Assembly (NCBI GenBank): GCA_965234405.1
Contig: OZ248346.1
Direction: 5' to 3' (one strand)
Source: Planktophila turicensis
Lineage (GTDB): Bacteria; Actinomycetota; Actinomycetes; Nanopelagicales; Nanopelagicaceae
Length of the DNA: 64,000 nt
The position numbers and the translations under genes were made by a program. The notes under the pieces are model-generated. The model did not search any database and was not told where the DNA came from. It saw nothing but the letters and a program-made list of their open reading frames with translations. This document shows positions 1-8,378 of the stretch, one piece after another (within the stretch, counting starts at the first letter, position 1; each line of letters starts with the position of its first letter).

Positions 1-1404
1 ATGGCAGTAGTTGGCGTTGAGCTAACCGAGCTCTGGGATCGAGTCGTCGAGCATGTCTCGGCTGGCGAACCTCAGCATCGCGCATTTTTAGCGATGACTA
101 AGCCCCTAGGTCTTCTACAAAACGAAGGTGGCGCCACCAGTCTCTTGGTCGCAGCGCCCAATGCCTTCGCAAAAGATGTTCTCGAATCCCGACTTCGCAC
201 TGTTGTAAACGAAGTGCTGACAAAAGAGCTCGGTGAGAAAGCAAATATCGCAGTGATGGTCGATGAAACTATCGAGCTCGCAGATCTGCCGGCACCAACT
301 GTTGCAATTGAAGCTGCAGCACCACGTCCGGGCACAGGCCGTGAAGATGAAAGTGTTCGCAAATCTGACGAACCATCACAACTTAATGCGCGCTACATCT
401 TTGAAACATTTGTTATCGGTGCATCAAATCGATTCGCACATGCCGCAGCAGTTGCAGTCGCTGAAGCGCCAGCGAAAGCATATAACCCGCTCTTCATCTA
501 CGGCGAATCAGGTTTGGGTAAGACTCACTTGCTTCACGCAATTGGTGCATATGCAAAAGAGTTATACGGCAACGTTCGCGTGCGTTACGTTTCCTCTGAA
601 GAATTTACCAACGACTTTATTAACTCAATCCGTGACGATAAAGCAACAGCTTTCCAGCGCCGTTATCGCGACCTTGACATCTTGCTCGTCGATGACATTC
701 AATTCTTAGAGAATAAAGAACGTACCCAGGAAGAGTTCTTCCATACTTTCAATACGCTTTATAACGCTAATAAACAAATAGTTATTTCATCAGACCGCCC
801 ACCTAAGCAGTTAACAACTCTTGAAGATCGTTTACGTTCACGATTCGAGTGGGGTTTGATCACAGATATTCAGCCGCCTGAACTTGAAACCCGTATTGCG
901 ATTCTTCGTAAGAAAGCTGCGCAAGATAAATTAAACGCACCCGATGATGTTCTTGAATTTATCGCGTCAAAGATTTCTACCAACATCCGCGAGCTCGAAG
1001 GTGCGCTGATTCGCGTTACCGCTTTCGCATCACTCAACCGCCAAGTTGTTGATATGGGTCTTGCTGAGATTGTTTTGAAAGATTTGATTCCAAATGAAGT
1101 TAACTCTGAAATCACTGCGCCAACGATCATGGCTCAAACCGCGGCGTATTACAGCCTGACTATTGATGACCTTTGCGGAACATCTCGTTCACGCGCGCTG
1201 GTAAATGCGCGCCAGATTGCGATGTATCTCTGCCGCGAGCTGACTGAACTTTCCTTGCCGAAGATTGGCCAGACATTTGGCGGACGCGATCACACCACTG
1301 TGATGCATGCCGACCGAAAGATCCGCGAGCTCATGGCTGAGCGCCGCTCGATCTACAACCAGGTCAATGAGTTGACCACCCGCATCAAGCAGCAGACTAA
1401 ATAA
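1..1404 (+). CDS. dnaA: Chromosomal replication initiator protein DnaA
   Basis: Initiator ATPase that binds DnaA boxes, melts oriC and recruits the replicative helicase. The 467-residue protein has the usual layout: N-terminal domain I, a variable linker to about residue 125, an AAA+ core, and a C-terminal DNA-binding domain. The Walker A motif GESGLGKTH lies at residues 168-176 and the Walker B LLVDD ends near residue 232. The DnaA signature RDHTTVMHA is at 429-437. The window starts at its ATG, so the promoter and any upstream rpmH/rnpA genes are not visible. Its target boxes lie directly downstream, before dnaN. Identification is secure. Confidence 0.98.
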   Translation: MAVVGVELTELWDRVVEHVSAGEPQHRAFLAMTKPLGLLQNEGGATSLLVAAPNAFAKDVLESRLRTVVNEVLTKELGEKANIAVMVDETIELADLPAPTVAIEAAAPRPGTGREDESVRKSDEPSQLNARYIFETFVIGASNRFAHAAAVAVAEAPAKAYNPLFIYGESGLGKTHLLHAIGAYAKELYGNVRVRYVSSEEFTNDFINSIRDDKATAFQRRYRDLDILLVDDIQFLENKERTQEEFFHTFNTLYNANKQIVISSDRPPKQLTTLEDRLRSRFEWGLITDIQPPELETRIAILRKKAAQDKLNAPDDVLEFIASKISTNIRELEGALIRVTAFASLNRQVVDMGLAEIVLKDLIPNEVNSEITAPTIMAQTAAYYSLTIDDLCGTSRSRALVNARQIAMYLCRELTELSLPKIGQTFGGRDHTTVMHADRKIRELMAERRSIYNQVNELTTRIKQQTK

Positions 1405-1763
1405 CCCTAGAAAGCGGTTTTGTCCGTTTTCACCCTCTTTACCCCCAGATGGGGATAACCTGTGGATAACTGTGGATATTGGCGCTATTTATGTGGGTAA
1501 CCACAGTTGATAAGCACACTAAGAGATCGGAGGGTAGGAATGGCTACAACACCACACATCTTTACCCACAGCTCACTCGGCGTTTCCCACAGCGCTGCAC
1601 AGGTAAATCAAGGCTCTGACCAGCACTTTTACCTAATTTCCACAGCTTTCCGCCGCGGTTACTACTACTACCTTTATATATACAAATCCCGTTTCCAAGC
1701 GGACCGCTTCCACATTAGATTTCCACTACTACAAATCACTTACATGGATCCGAGGGCTACGGC
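1405..1763. other. oriC: Chromosomal origin oriC in the dnaA-dnaN spacer
   Basis: This 359-bp gap has no credible gene but many DnaA-box-like 9-mers. On the minus strand a perfect TTATCCACA lies at 1461-1469, with one-mismatch copies at 1471-1479 and 1492-1500. On the plus strand TTACCCACA is at 1562-1570, TTTCCCACA at 1583-1591 and a weaker ATTTCCACA at 1636-1644. An AT-rich TTTATATATA stretch at about 1673-1682 is a likely unwinding element. A dnaA-dnaN spacer is the standard actinobacterial origin position. The box clustering is seen in the sequence; origin function is inferred. Confidence 0.9.
1636..1685. promoter_or_regulatory. Putative origin unwinding element with DnaA-trio
   Basis: In order: a DnaA-box-like ATTTCCACA (1636-1644), a GC-rich stretch CGCCGCGG (1651-1658), four tandem TAC triplets (1660-1671; TAG-type trios on the opposite strand), then AT-rich DNA (1673-1682). 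This matches the box / GC-rich / DnaA-trio / AT-rich layout of the basal unwinding system described in Bacillus subtilis. A shorter CTACTAC run is at 1725-1731. Assignment rests on pattern only. Confidence 0.55.
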
Positions 1764-2894
1764 GTGAAATTTACTGTTGATCAAAATTCTCTAACAGATG
1801 GAGTGAATTGGGTTTCTCGAAGCCTCTCCACACGCCCTATTAAAACCGAGCTCCTCGGAATCAAGATTGATGCAACCGGTGATGAAGTAATCCTTAGCGG
1901 TTCAGATCTAGAAACATCTTCTAAAGCAAACTTTAAAGCAGACATCTTTGAAAAAGGCGCAGTGTTAGTTCCTGGAAAGTTGCTTGCGGAAATCTGCCGC
2001 TCACTTCCGAATAAGCCAATCACTATTACTTTGGATGGCTCACGAGTATTAGTGACATCAGGTTCTGCAAAATTTACTCTTCCAACACTGTCACTTTCTG
2101 AATACCCAAATCTTCCTGAACTTCCTGAAACAACCGGAACAGTTGCAAGCGATACTTTCGCAACAGCAGTTGCGCAAGTTGCAATCGCTGCCGGCCGCGA
2201 TGATTCACTTCCAACACTTACTGGTGTTCATGTTGAAATCACTGAAGAGACAATCACTCTTGCTGCAACAGATCGCTACCGTCTTGCAGTCCGCGAATTT
2301 AACTGGAACCCAGCAACACCAGGTTTCTCAACATCAGCACTCATGCGCGCTCGCACATTAGCTGATGCTGCTAAATCACTTGTTGGTTCTAAGAATGTTT
2401 CACTTTCATTTGCACCTACAACATCAAATGATCGCCTCGCTGGTTTTAGTGGCGATGGTAAAACAATGACCTCGCGTATGTTGGATGGAACATTCCCTCC
2501 ATACCGCCACCTACTACCAACCGAATCAGTAACTACTGCAGTTGTAGAAGTTGCACCGTTCCTCGACTCTGTTCGCCGCGTCGCGCTCGTTACAGATAAA
2601 ACTGTTCCACTCCGTCTTGAATTTAAAGATGGTGGTGTTTCACTCGAAGCAGGTGCGGGCGAAGAAGCACAAGCAACTGAAACAATCGACGTGCTACTTA
2701 ACGGTGAACCAATTTCAATTGCATTTAACCCTGTCTTCTTAGCTGATGGTCTCCAAGCAGTCGGAACACCATTTGTTCAGATCTCATTTACCGGCTCCAA
2801 CAAACCAGCGATCCTCACTGGCCGCACCGAACCAAACGGCGCATCCATCGAGAACTACCGCTACCTGTTGATGCCTATGCGTTACGCCTCTTAA
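1764..2894 (+). CDS. dnaN: DNA polymerase III beta sliding clamp
   Basis: Ring-shaped processivity clamp that tethers DNA polymerase III and other repair factors to DNA. The 376-residue length and the start MKFTVDQNSL match actinobacterial DnaN. The C-terminal end RYLLMPMR carries the usual beta-clamp pattern before the stop. The GTG start at 1764 has a GAGG element about 9 bases upstream, inside the origin spacer. recF follows after 12 bp, so the two are probably co-transcribed. Identification is secure from sequence and from the dnaA-dnaN-recF order. Confidence 0.97.
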   Translation: MKFTVDQNSLTDGVNWVSRSLSTRPIKTELLGIKIDATGDEVILSGSDLETSSKANFKADIFEKGAVLVPGKLLAEICRSLPNKPITITLDGSRVLVTSGSAKFTLPTLSLSEYPNLPELPETTGTVASDTFATAVAQVAIAAGRDDSLPTLTGVHVEITEETITLAATDRYRLAVREFNWNPATPGFSTSALMRARTLADAAKSLVGSKNVSLSFAPTTSNDRLAGFSGDGKTMTSRMLDGTFPPYRHLLPTESVTTAVVEVAPFLDSVRRVALVTDKTVPLRLEFKDGGVSLEAGAGEEAQATETIDVLLNGEPISIAFNPVFLADGLQAVGTPFVQISFTGSNKPAILTGRTEPNGASIENYRYLLMPMRYAS

Positions 2895-2906
2895 CAAGGC
2901 ACCCAC

Positions 2907-3992
2907 ATGCGCGTAACTCGGCTAGCGCTGACCAATTTCCGCTCCTATAAAAACCTCGAGCTGGAATTTCCCGCTGGCCCCACAACCTTCATTGGCAACA
3001 ACGGCAGCGGTAAAACAAATATCGCCGAGAGCCTTATCTATCTCGCCTACCTATCTTCACACCGCGTTTCAAATAACCAACCACTGATTTCGTTGGGTGC
3101 AGATCAAGCAATCATCCGCGCAGAGATTGAGAGCCAAGGTCGCACACTGCAAGTGGATCTTGAGATCAATGCAAATAAAGCAAACCGCGCACGACTTAAT
3201 GGCAACCCAGTTAAATCACAGCGCGAAATTTTAGGCGCTCTCCAAATTATCTACTTCTCCCCCGAAGATCTCGATTTAGTTCGTGGCGAACCCACACACC
3301 GCCGCGACTTTTTAGACAAATTACTTATTGCTCAATCACCACGCCTTGCTGGAGTTATCTCTGATTACGAGCGCGTTGTAAAACAACGCAACACTTTACT
3401 AAAAACCCGCGCTCCGGAAAATGCTTTAGTTCCATGGACAGAACAACTCATTACATATGGAGCACAACTATCGGCTGAGCGAATTAAATTAGTTGATGAT
3501 TTAAACCCTTATGTCACTGCAAACTACAAGAATCTCAACGAAGTAAAACCCGCATCTATCTCATATAAATCTTCAACAGAAAACTTATCCGCAGACGTTA
3601 CACACAATGTGGAAATCTTAACTGCCCGCCAAATTGAAGTTGCGCGACAAGAACAAGAACGTGGTGTTTCATTGATCGGCCCACACCGCGACGATCTACA
3701 TTTACAACTCGGTGACTTTCCTGCAAAAGGTTATGCCAGCCACGGAGAATCCTGGTCGATGGCAATCTCATTGCGTATTGGTTCATATAATTTACTTAAA
3801 TCAGAAGGCGCAGAACCCGTTTTAATTCTCGACGATATTTTCGCCGAGCTCGACACTGCGCGCCGCCAACAATTAACATCGGTTACACAGATGGCCGAAC
3901 AAACATTTATTACTGCAGCTGTTGAAAGTGATTTACCCGTCGAGTTACTATCGACCAAGTTCTATGTGACTCCAGGGGAGGCGAAGAGATGA
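2907..3992 (+). CDS. recF: DNA replication/repair protein RecF
   Basis: SMC-like ATPase that helps load RecA at single-strand gaps with RecO and RecR. It has 361 residues, normal for RecF. Walker A GNNGSGKTN sits at residues 30-38. Near the C-terminus are an ABC-type signature region (HGESWSMA) and a Walker B plus D-loop (LILDDIFAELD). The opening MRVTRLALTNFRSY is characteristic. The stop codon overlaps the ATG of the next gene by 4 bp, so translation is probably coupled to dciA. Confidence 0.97.
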   Translation: MRVTRLALTNFRSYKNLELEFPAGPTTFIGNNGSGKTNIAESLIYLAYLSSHRVSNNQPLISLGADQAIIRAEIESQGRTLQVDLEINANKANRARLNGNPVKSQREILGALQIIYFSPEDLDLVRGEPTHRRDFLDKLLIAQSPRLAGVISDYERVVKQRNTLLKTRAPENALVPWTEQLITYGAQLSAERIKLVDDLNPYVTANYKNLNEVKPASISYKSSTENLSADVTHNVEILTARQIEVARQEQERGVSLIGPHRDDLHLQLGDFPAKGYASHGESWSMAISLRIGSYNLLKSEGAEPVLILDDIFAELDTARRQQLTSVTQMAEQTFITAAVESDLPVELLSTKFYVTPGEAKR

Positions 3993-4441
3993 GTAAACGC
4001 GATCTCGCCCACGACCTCTTTCAAAGTTATAAAACTGGATTTACTAAAAAGAAGAAGGTCATCGAAGAGCGCACCCAAACCCCTGGTGACCCAACCCTGA
4101 TTGCCAATGTTCTCAGCGACCTGATCCAACAACGCGACTGGGATTCCGGCCTCGCCGAAGGAACCTTGTTCGCTACCTGGGCTCAAGTCGTCGGCCCTGA
4201 AATCGGCCAGCACACCACACCTTTATCCATGCTCGACGGGCGCCTTCTGGTCCAATGCTCATCAACCGCCTGGGCCACCCAACTCAACCTGGTCGGGCCA
4301 TCGCTGCTCGAGAAGATCCGCTCAAGCGCACCAGGCGCCTTGGTTGAATCCCTCGACTTCATCGGCCCCCAGGCTCCATCCTGGAAGCGCGGCCTGCGCA
4401 CCATCTCCAACGGGCGCGGCCCCAGGGATACATACGGCTAG
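3989..4441 (+). CDS. dciA: DUF721 protein, DciA-like helicase-loading factor
   Basis: DUF721 proteins include DciA, which helps load or operate the replicative helicase DnaB in bacteria lacking DnaC or DnaI. The 150-residue protein has a basic N-terminus and a DUF721 core holding WAQVVGPEIGQHT and a conserved SSTAWATQL segment. It overlaps recF by 4 bp (ATGA), as in other Actinobacteria where this gene follows recF. There gyrB normally comes next; here a structured spacer and dnaK do. Family assignment is firm; the helicase-loading role comes from studies of homologues. Confidence 0.88.
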   Translation: MSKRDLAHDLFQSYKTGFTKKKKVIEERTQTPGDPTLIANVLSDLIQQRDWDSGLAEGTLFATWAQVVGPEIGQHTTPLSMLDGRLLVQCSSTAWATQLNLVGPSLLEKIRSSAPGALVESLDFIGPQAPSWKRGLRTISNGRGPRDTYG

Positions 4442-4454
4442 AAGGATTTATGTA

Positions 4455-4515
4455 GCAAGGAAGGCTGAAAGCAAAAGTTGGGCGCGAAGCAACCAGTTTT
4501 GCGGAGCCTTCCTGC
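4455..4515 (+). ncRNA. Long nested stem-loop between dciA and dnaK
   Basis: Nested inverted arms can fold into one long hairpin. AGGAAGGCT (4458-4466) pairs with AGCCTTCCT (4505-4513), extended by GC/GC at 4455-4456 and 4514-4515 past one bulged base. Inside, GCAAAA (4471-4476) pairs with TTTTGC (4497-4502) and GTTG (4477-4480) with CAAC (4490-4493), leaving a 9-nt loop. That is about 21 base pairs in 61 nt. No T-tract follows, so it is not a typical intrinsic terminator. It could be a processing site, a small RNA or a 3' stabiliser of the dciA mRNA. Confidence 0.5.
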
Positions 4516-4555
4516 GGAATAAATCCGCGGCAGCCATAGTTACACCCTATGTAAA

Positions 4556-4576
4556 CCTGAGTCGCCTCGACTCAAC
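4556..4576. promoter_or_regulatory. HAIR-type HspR operator upstream of dnaK
   Basis: The half-sites CTGAGT (4557-4562) and ACTCAA (4570-4575) are separated by 7 bp. This is one base from each arm of the HAIR consensus CTTGAGT-N7-ACTCAAG. A further ACTCAGG half-site is at about 4593-4599 and a CTTGAG at 4623-4628. A possible -10 TAGAAT lies at 4585-4590. Since hspR is the last gene of the downstream operon, this fits the autoregulated dnaK operon of Streptomyces and Mycobacterium. Confidence 0.8.
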
Positions 4577-4660
4577 TCTTTGCGTAGAATCGACTCAGGT
4601 TACGAGCCTCAACCCAGATTGGCTTGAGAGAAGAAACAGATTCAACGAAGGAGCAACACA

Positions 4661-6496
4661 ATGGCTAGAGCAGTCGGAATCGACTTAGGAACAACAAATA
4701 GCTGCGTATCAGTACTCGAAGGTGGAGAACCAACGGTTATTGCAAATGCAGAAGGCGCTCGCACAACCCCATCGATCGTCGCATTCGCAAAGAATGGCGA
4801 AGTTCTCGTCGGTGAAGTTGCAAAGCGTCAGTCAGTGACAAACGTCGAACGCACAATCCGTTCCGTTAAGCGTCACATGGGTACTAACTGGACGATGGAT
4901 ATCGACGGTAAGAAGTACACACCACAAGAAATTTCAGCGCGCGTTCTACAAAAGTTAAAGCGCGATGCAGAGGCGTATCTCGGCGAGACAGTAACGGATG
5001 CTGTAATTACAGTTCCTGCTTACTTCAACGATGCACAACGTCAAGCAACAAAAGAAGCTGGCGAAATCGCGGGCCTCAATGTTCTTCGTATTATCAACGA
5101 GCCAACTGCAGCAGCACTTGCATACGGTCTTGATAAAGCAGATCAAGAACAAACAATTCTCGTATTCGACCTTGGTGGCGGAACATTCGACGTTTCACTC
5201 CTTGAAATCGGCGACGGTGTTGTAGAAGTTAAAGCAACCAATGGCGATAACAACCTCGGTGGCGATGACTGGGATCAATCACTTGTTGATCACCTTGTAA
5301 AGACATTCGGATCTGCAAATGGCATCGACCTTACAAAAGACAAGATGGCGATGCAGCGCATCCGCGAAGCAGCTGAAAAAGCGAAGATCGAACTTTCTTC
5401 TTCACAGTCAGCAACAATCAACCTTCCATACATCACAGTTGATTCAGAGAAGAACCCATTGTTCTTGGATGAAACAATTACTCGCGCACAGTTCCAGTCA
5501 TTGACTGCAGATCTTCTCGAGCGATGCAAGAAGCCATTCCAAGCGGTTCTTAAAGATGCTGGAATTCCAATTGCAAATATTCACTCAGTAGTTCTCGTTG
5601 GTGGATCAACTCGTATGCCAGCTGTCGTTGACTTAGTACGTGAACTTACTGGCGGAAAAGAGCCAAATAAGGGCGTAAACCCTGATGAAGTAGTTGCAGT
5701 TGGTGCATCACTTCAAGCTGGTGTTCTTAAGGGTGAAGTAAAGGATGTATTGCTTCTCGACGTCACACCACTTTCTCTTGGTATCGAAACCAAGGGTGGA
5801 GTAATGACAAAGTTGATCGAGCGCAACACAACTATTCCTACAAAGCGTTCTGAAATCTTTACAACTGCTGATGACAATCAGCCAGCTGTACAGATTCAGG
5901 CTTACCAAGGTGAGCGCGAAATGGCTGCATATAACAAGAAGCTCGGAATGTTTGAGCTCACTGGTATCGCACCAGCTCCACGCGGAGTCCCACAAGTTGA
6001 AGTAACTTTCGATATCGATGCAAACGGAATCGTTCATGTATCTGCGAAGGATCTTGCAACAGGTAAAGAGCAGGGAATGACCATCACTGGTGGTTCAGCA
6101 CTTTCTAAAGATGAGATCGCAAAGATGATGGCTGATGCCGAAGCACACGCAAATGAAGATAAGCAGCGTCGTGAAGAAGCAGAAATCCGCAACACAGGTG
6201 ACTCACTCGTCTACCAGACAGAGAAGTTCCTTACCGATAACGCAGATAAGTTCACCGAAGGTGAAGCTGCAACCAAGAAGGCTGAACTTGATGAAGCACT
6301 TGCTGCGCTAAAGACAGATCTTGGTGGAGCTAACTTCGAATCAATTAAGTCAAACACTGAAAAGGTTTCGACAATCTCACAGGCACTCGGTGCACTGATG
6401 TATGCAAACGCATCAGCTCAAGCAGAGGGCGCATCAGCAGGATCTGAAGATCATGTTGAAGATGCAGAAGTAATTGACGCGGAAGACGAGGCATAA
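4661..6496 (+). CDS. dnaK: Hsp70 chaperone DnaK
   Basis: ATP-driven Hsp70 chaperone that folds and holds client proteins together with DnaJ and GrpE. It has 611 residues, normal for actinobacterial DnaK. The N-terminal actin-like ATPase opens with GIDLGTTNS and contains the DLGGGTFDVS phosphate loop. The substrate-binding domain and an acidic, alanine-rich C-terminal tail follow. A strong Shine-Dalgarno AAGGAG (4648-4653) precedes the ATG by 7 nt. It is the first gene of dnaK-grpE-dnaJ-hspR and is preceded by a HAIR operator, so repression by HspR under normal conditions is expected. Confidence 0.98.
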   Translation: MARAVGIDLGTTNSCVSVLEGGEPTVIANAEGARTTPSIVAFAKNGEVLVGEVAKRQSVTNVERTIRSVKRHMGTNWTMDIDGKKYTPQEISARVLQKLKRDAEAYLGETVTDAVITVPAYFNDAQRQATKEAGEIAGLNVLRIINEPTAAALAYGLDKADQEQTILVFDLGGGTFDVSLLEIGDGVVEVKATNGDNNLGGDDWDQSLVDHLVKTFGSANGIDLTKDKMAMQRIREAAEKAKIELSSSQSATINLPYITVDSEKNPLFLDETITRAQFQSLTADLLERCKKPFQAVLKDAGIPIANIHSVVLVGGSTRMPAVVDLVRELTGGKEPNKGVNPDEVVAVGASLQAGVLKGEVKDVLLLDVTPLSLGIETKGGVMTKLIERNTTIPTKRSEIFTTADDNQPAVQIQAYQGEREMAAYNKKLGMFELTGIAPAPRGVPQVEVTFDIDANGIVHVSAKDLATGKEQGMTITGGSALSKDEIAKMMADAEAHANEDKQRREEAEIRNTGDSLVYQTEKFLTDNADKFTEGEAATKKAELDEALAALKTDLGGANFESIKSNTEKVSTISQALGALMYANASAQAEGASAGSEDHVEDAEVIDAEDEA

Positions 6497-6500
6497 GTGA

Positions 6501-6514
6501 GACACAAAAGTGTC
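6501..6514 (+). repeat. Small hairpin between dnaK and grpE
   Basis: GACAC (6501-6505) and GTGTC (6510-6514) form a perfect 5-bp stem with an AAAA loop just after the dnaK stop. There is no T-tract. It may protect the dnaK mRNA 3' end and set a higher level of dnaK than of grpE. This is weak structural evidence only. Confidence 0.3.
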
Positions 6515-6539
6515 GAGCATTTGGAATGGGTGTAAATAG

Positions 6540-7037
6540 GTGACTACTGAAAACGAAGAGCTAATCGCTACTAATGACGTAGTAACCGAAACTGTGGAAG
6601 AAGCGGCTGCACCGGTTCAGGAGACTGACCCGGTTGCAGCGCTCACAGCTGATTTACAACGACTTCAGGCTGAATATGCCAACTACCGCAAACGTGTAGA
6701 ACGCGATCGCGCAGTTGCTCACGAGCTAGCTATTGGTTCAGTACTTACTGAACTTCTCGCAACCCTCGATGACATCGACCGTGCTGCCGACCACAACGAA
6801 CTTACAGGCGGCTTCAAGGCTGTTGCAGATCAAATCTCTGCGATCACCAACCGTTTCGGACTCGAAAAGTACGGAACTGAAGGTGAAGAGTTTGATCCTC
6901 AGATCCACGAAGCGTTGTTACATGACACATCTGTTGATGTGAAGGTTTCAACTGCATCAAAGATTCTGCAACCTGGATATAAGTACAAAGAACGCATCTT
7001 GCGCCCAGCGCGCGTTGCAGTGACGGACCCAGAATAA
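6540..7037 (+). CDS. grpE: Nucleotide exchange factor GrpE
   Basis: Releases ADP from DnaK and so drives the chaperone cycle. The 165-residue protein has an acidic N-terminal segment, a long helical region containing YANYRKRVERD, and a C-terminal beta domain ending in the GrpE pattern GYKYKERILRPARVAV. Translation is read from GTG at 6540, the only candidate that keeps the acidic leader. A loose G-rich stretch (GGAATGGG, about 6522-6529) precedes it. It lies between dnaK and dnaJ, 3 bp from dnaJ. Confidence 0.95.
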   Translation: MTTENEELIATNDVVTETVEEAAAPVQETDPVAALTADLQRLQAEYANYRKRVERDRAVAHELAIGSVLTELLATLDDIDRAADHNELTGGFKAVADQISAITNRFGLEKYGTEGEEFDPQIHEALLHDTSVDVKVSTASKILQPGYKYKERILRPARVAVTDPE

Positions 7038-7040
7038 AAA

Positions 7041-7970
7041 ATGGCCGCTAAAGACCTTTACGAGAAGGACTTCTACAAGATCTTGGGTGTAGATAAGAAA
7101 GCATCTGCCGATGAGATTAAGAAGAAGTACCGTTCTTTAGCGCGCGATTTACACCCTGATAAAAACCAAGGTGATACCGCACTCGAAGATAAATTCAAGG
7201 CTGTCTCTGAGGCATATGACATCTTGTCTGATTCCAAAAAACGCGCTGAATACGATGAAGCCCGTTCATACTTTGAACGCGGTGGATTCCGTGCACCACA
7301 AGGCGGCGGAGGACAGAACTTCCAAGGTGGAGATTTCTCCGACATCTTCGGTGGAGGAAACCCACAAGATATCTTCGCTAATTTATTTGGCGGCGGTGGT
7401 CGTCGTGGACCACGTAAAGGTAGCGACTTACAAACTGAAGCAACCATTTCATTTAAAGAAGCAGTCTTCGGTACAACACTGGATTTGAAACTCAACACCG
7501 ATGGAAATGGACCGCAGACTATTTCTGCGCGCGTTCCTGCTGGTGTAAATGATGGTGCAAAGATTCGTGTTAAAGGAAAAGGTGCACCAGGTGAAGCAGG
7601 ACCTGGTGATCTCTTCATTGAGCTAGAAGTAAAGCCCCACACTACTTTCTCTCGCAAAGGCGAGAACTTGTTATTAACTCTTCCTGTTACATTTGCAGAA
7701 GCAGCGCTCGGTGCAGATATTAAAGTCCCAACGCTTTCTGGTGATGATGTCACTGTGCGTTTAGCTGCAGGGACACCAACTGGCCGAGTGCTTCGCGTTA
7801 AAGGTCGCGGTATTAAGAAGGGCGCAATTGTTGGTGACCTACTTGTCACTGTTGAAGTTCAGGTTCCTCGTCGCGTTGAAGGAAAAGCCGAAGAAGCAAT
7901 CAAGGCATTTGCGGCGGCAACCTCAGATCACGATATCCGTGCAGAGTTTGTAACTAAGGCAAAGTCATGA
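7041..7970 (+). CDS. dnaJ: DnaJ-type co-chaperone lacking the zinc finger (type II, CbpA-like)
   Basis: J-domain co-chaperone that stimulates DnaK ATPase and delivers clients. The J domain occupies about residues 10-75, with the HPD motif at 38-40. A glycine/phenylalanine-rich region follows (about 82-130), then two C-terminal beta domains. The CxxCxGxG zinc-finger repeats of classical DnaJ are absent, and the 309-residue length fits type II (CbpA-like) proteins. Actinobacteria often encode a second, zinc-containing DnaJ near hrcA; none is in this window. The stop overlaps the hspR start by 4 bp. Confidence 0.93.
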   Translation: MAAKDLYEKDFYKILGVDKKASADEIKKKYRSLARDLHPDKNQGDTALEDKFKAVSEAYDILSDSKKRAEYDEARSYFERGGFRAPQGGGGQNFQGGDFSDIFGGGNPQDIFANLFGGGGRRGPRKGSDLQTEATISFKEAVFGTTLDLKLNTDGNGPQTISARVPAGVNDGAKIRVKGKGAPGEAGPGDLFIELEVKPHTTFSRKGENLLLTLPVTFAEAALGADIKVPTLSGDDVTVRLAAGTPTGRVLRVKGRGIKKGAIVGDLLVTVEVQVPRRVEGKAEEAIKAFAAATSDHDIRAEFVTKAKS

Positions 7971-8362
7971 CAAAAGACTTGCCACACGAAGAACATCCTG
8001 ATGACGATGCAGGACTTTATGTAATTTCAGTTGCTGCAGAACTTTCTGGTCTGCATCCACAAACTCTTCGCCAATATGACCGCTTAGGTTTAGTTTCACC
8101 AGATCGCACAGTCGGTCGAAACCGCCGTTATTCACTTCGCGACATCGCATCGCTTCGTATGGTGCAGCGACTTGTCGGCGAAGGAATCAATCACGCCGGC
8201 ATTAAGCGCATCATCGAACTTGAAACTGCAATGGCAAACATGGCCGTTGAAGTCGCAAAACTACGCATCGAAGTTGATGCACTGATTGAGCAGAACCCAC
8301 CAAAGGGATTGCCAACACGTAAGAAGTCAGATGTCATTATTTACAAAGAAGAAGATAAGTAG
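7967..8362 (+). CDS. hspR: Heat-shock repressor HspR (MerR family)
   Basis: MerR-type repressor of the dnaK operon; in Streptomyces DnaK acts as its co-repressor at HAIR sites. The 131-residue protein has an N-terminal winged helix-turn-helix (about residues 15-75) with the MerR signature TLRQYDRLGLVSP and the wing RRYSLRDI. A predicted coiled segment follows. The ATG overlaps the dnaJ stop (ATGA), giving a feedback operon. The HAIR operator at 4556-4576 is the expected target. Identification rests on sequence, operon position and operator together. Confidence 0.93.
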   Translation: MTKDLPHEEHPDDDAGLYVISVAAELSGLHPQTLRQYDRLGLVSPDRTVGRNRRYSLRDIASLRMVQRLVGEGINHAGIKRIIELETAMANMAVEVAKLRIEVDALIEQNPPKGLPTRKKSDVIIYKEEDK

Positions 8363-8365
8363 AGA

Positions 8366-8378
8366 TAAGGTCACACCA
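8366..8378 (+). promoter_or_regulatory. Leaderless-type -10 element of pyrE
   Basis: TAAGGT (8366-8371) is followed by 6 nt and then the ATG of pyrE at 8378. This places the expected transcription start on the start codon. The same TANNNT spacing precedes several other genes in the window, and there is no strong Shine-Dalgarno here. Confidence 0.5.

Noticed and set aside
1507..1767. 86-codon open frame in the dnaA-dnaN spacer
   Set aside because: It overlaps the DnaA boxes and the trio array, has no homologue-like character and overlaps the dnaN start; origin DNA explains the stretch.
4344..4688. 114-codon frame across the dciA end, stem-loop and HAIR operator
   Set aside because: It overlaps dciA and dnaK and runs through regulatory DNA; no protein-like composition.
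7073..7849. Long antisense open frame opposite dnaJ (258 codons)
   Set aside because: It is a shadow of dnaJ, and its proline- and serine-rich translation follows from the sense codons.
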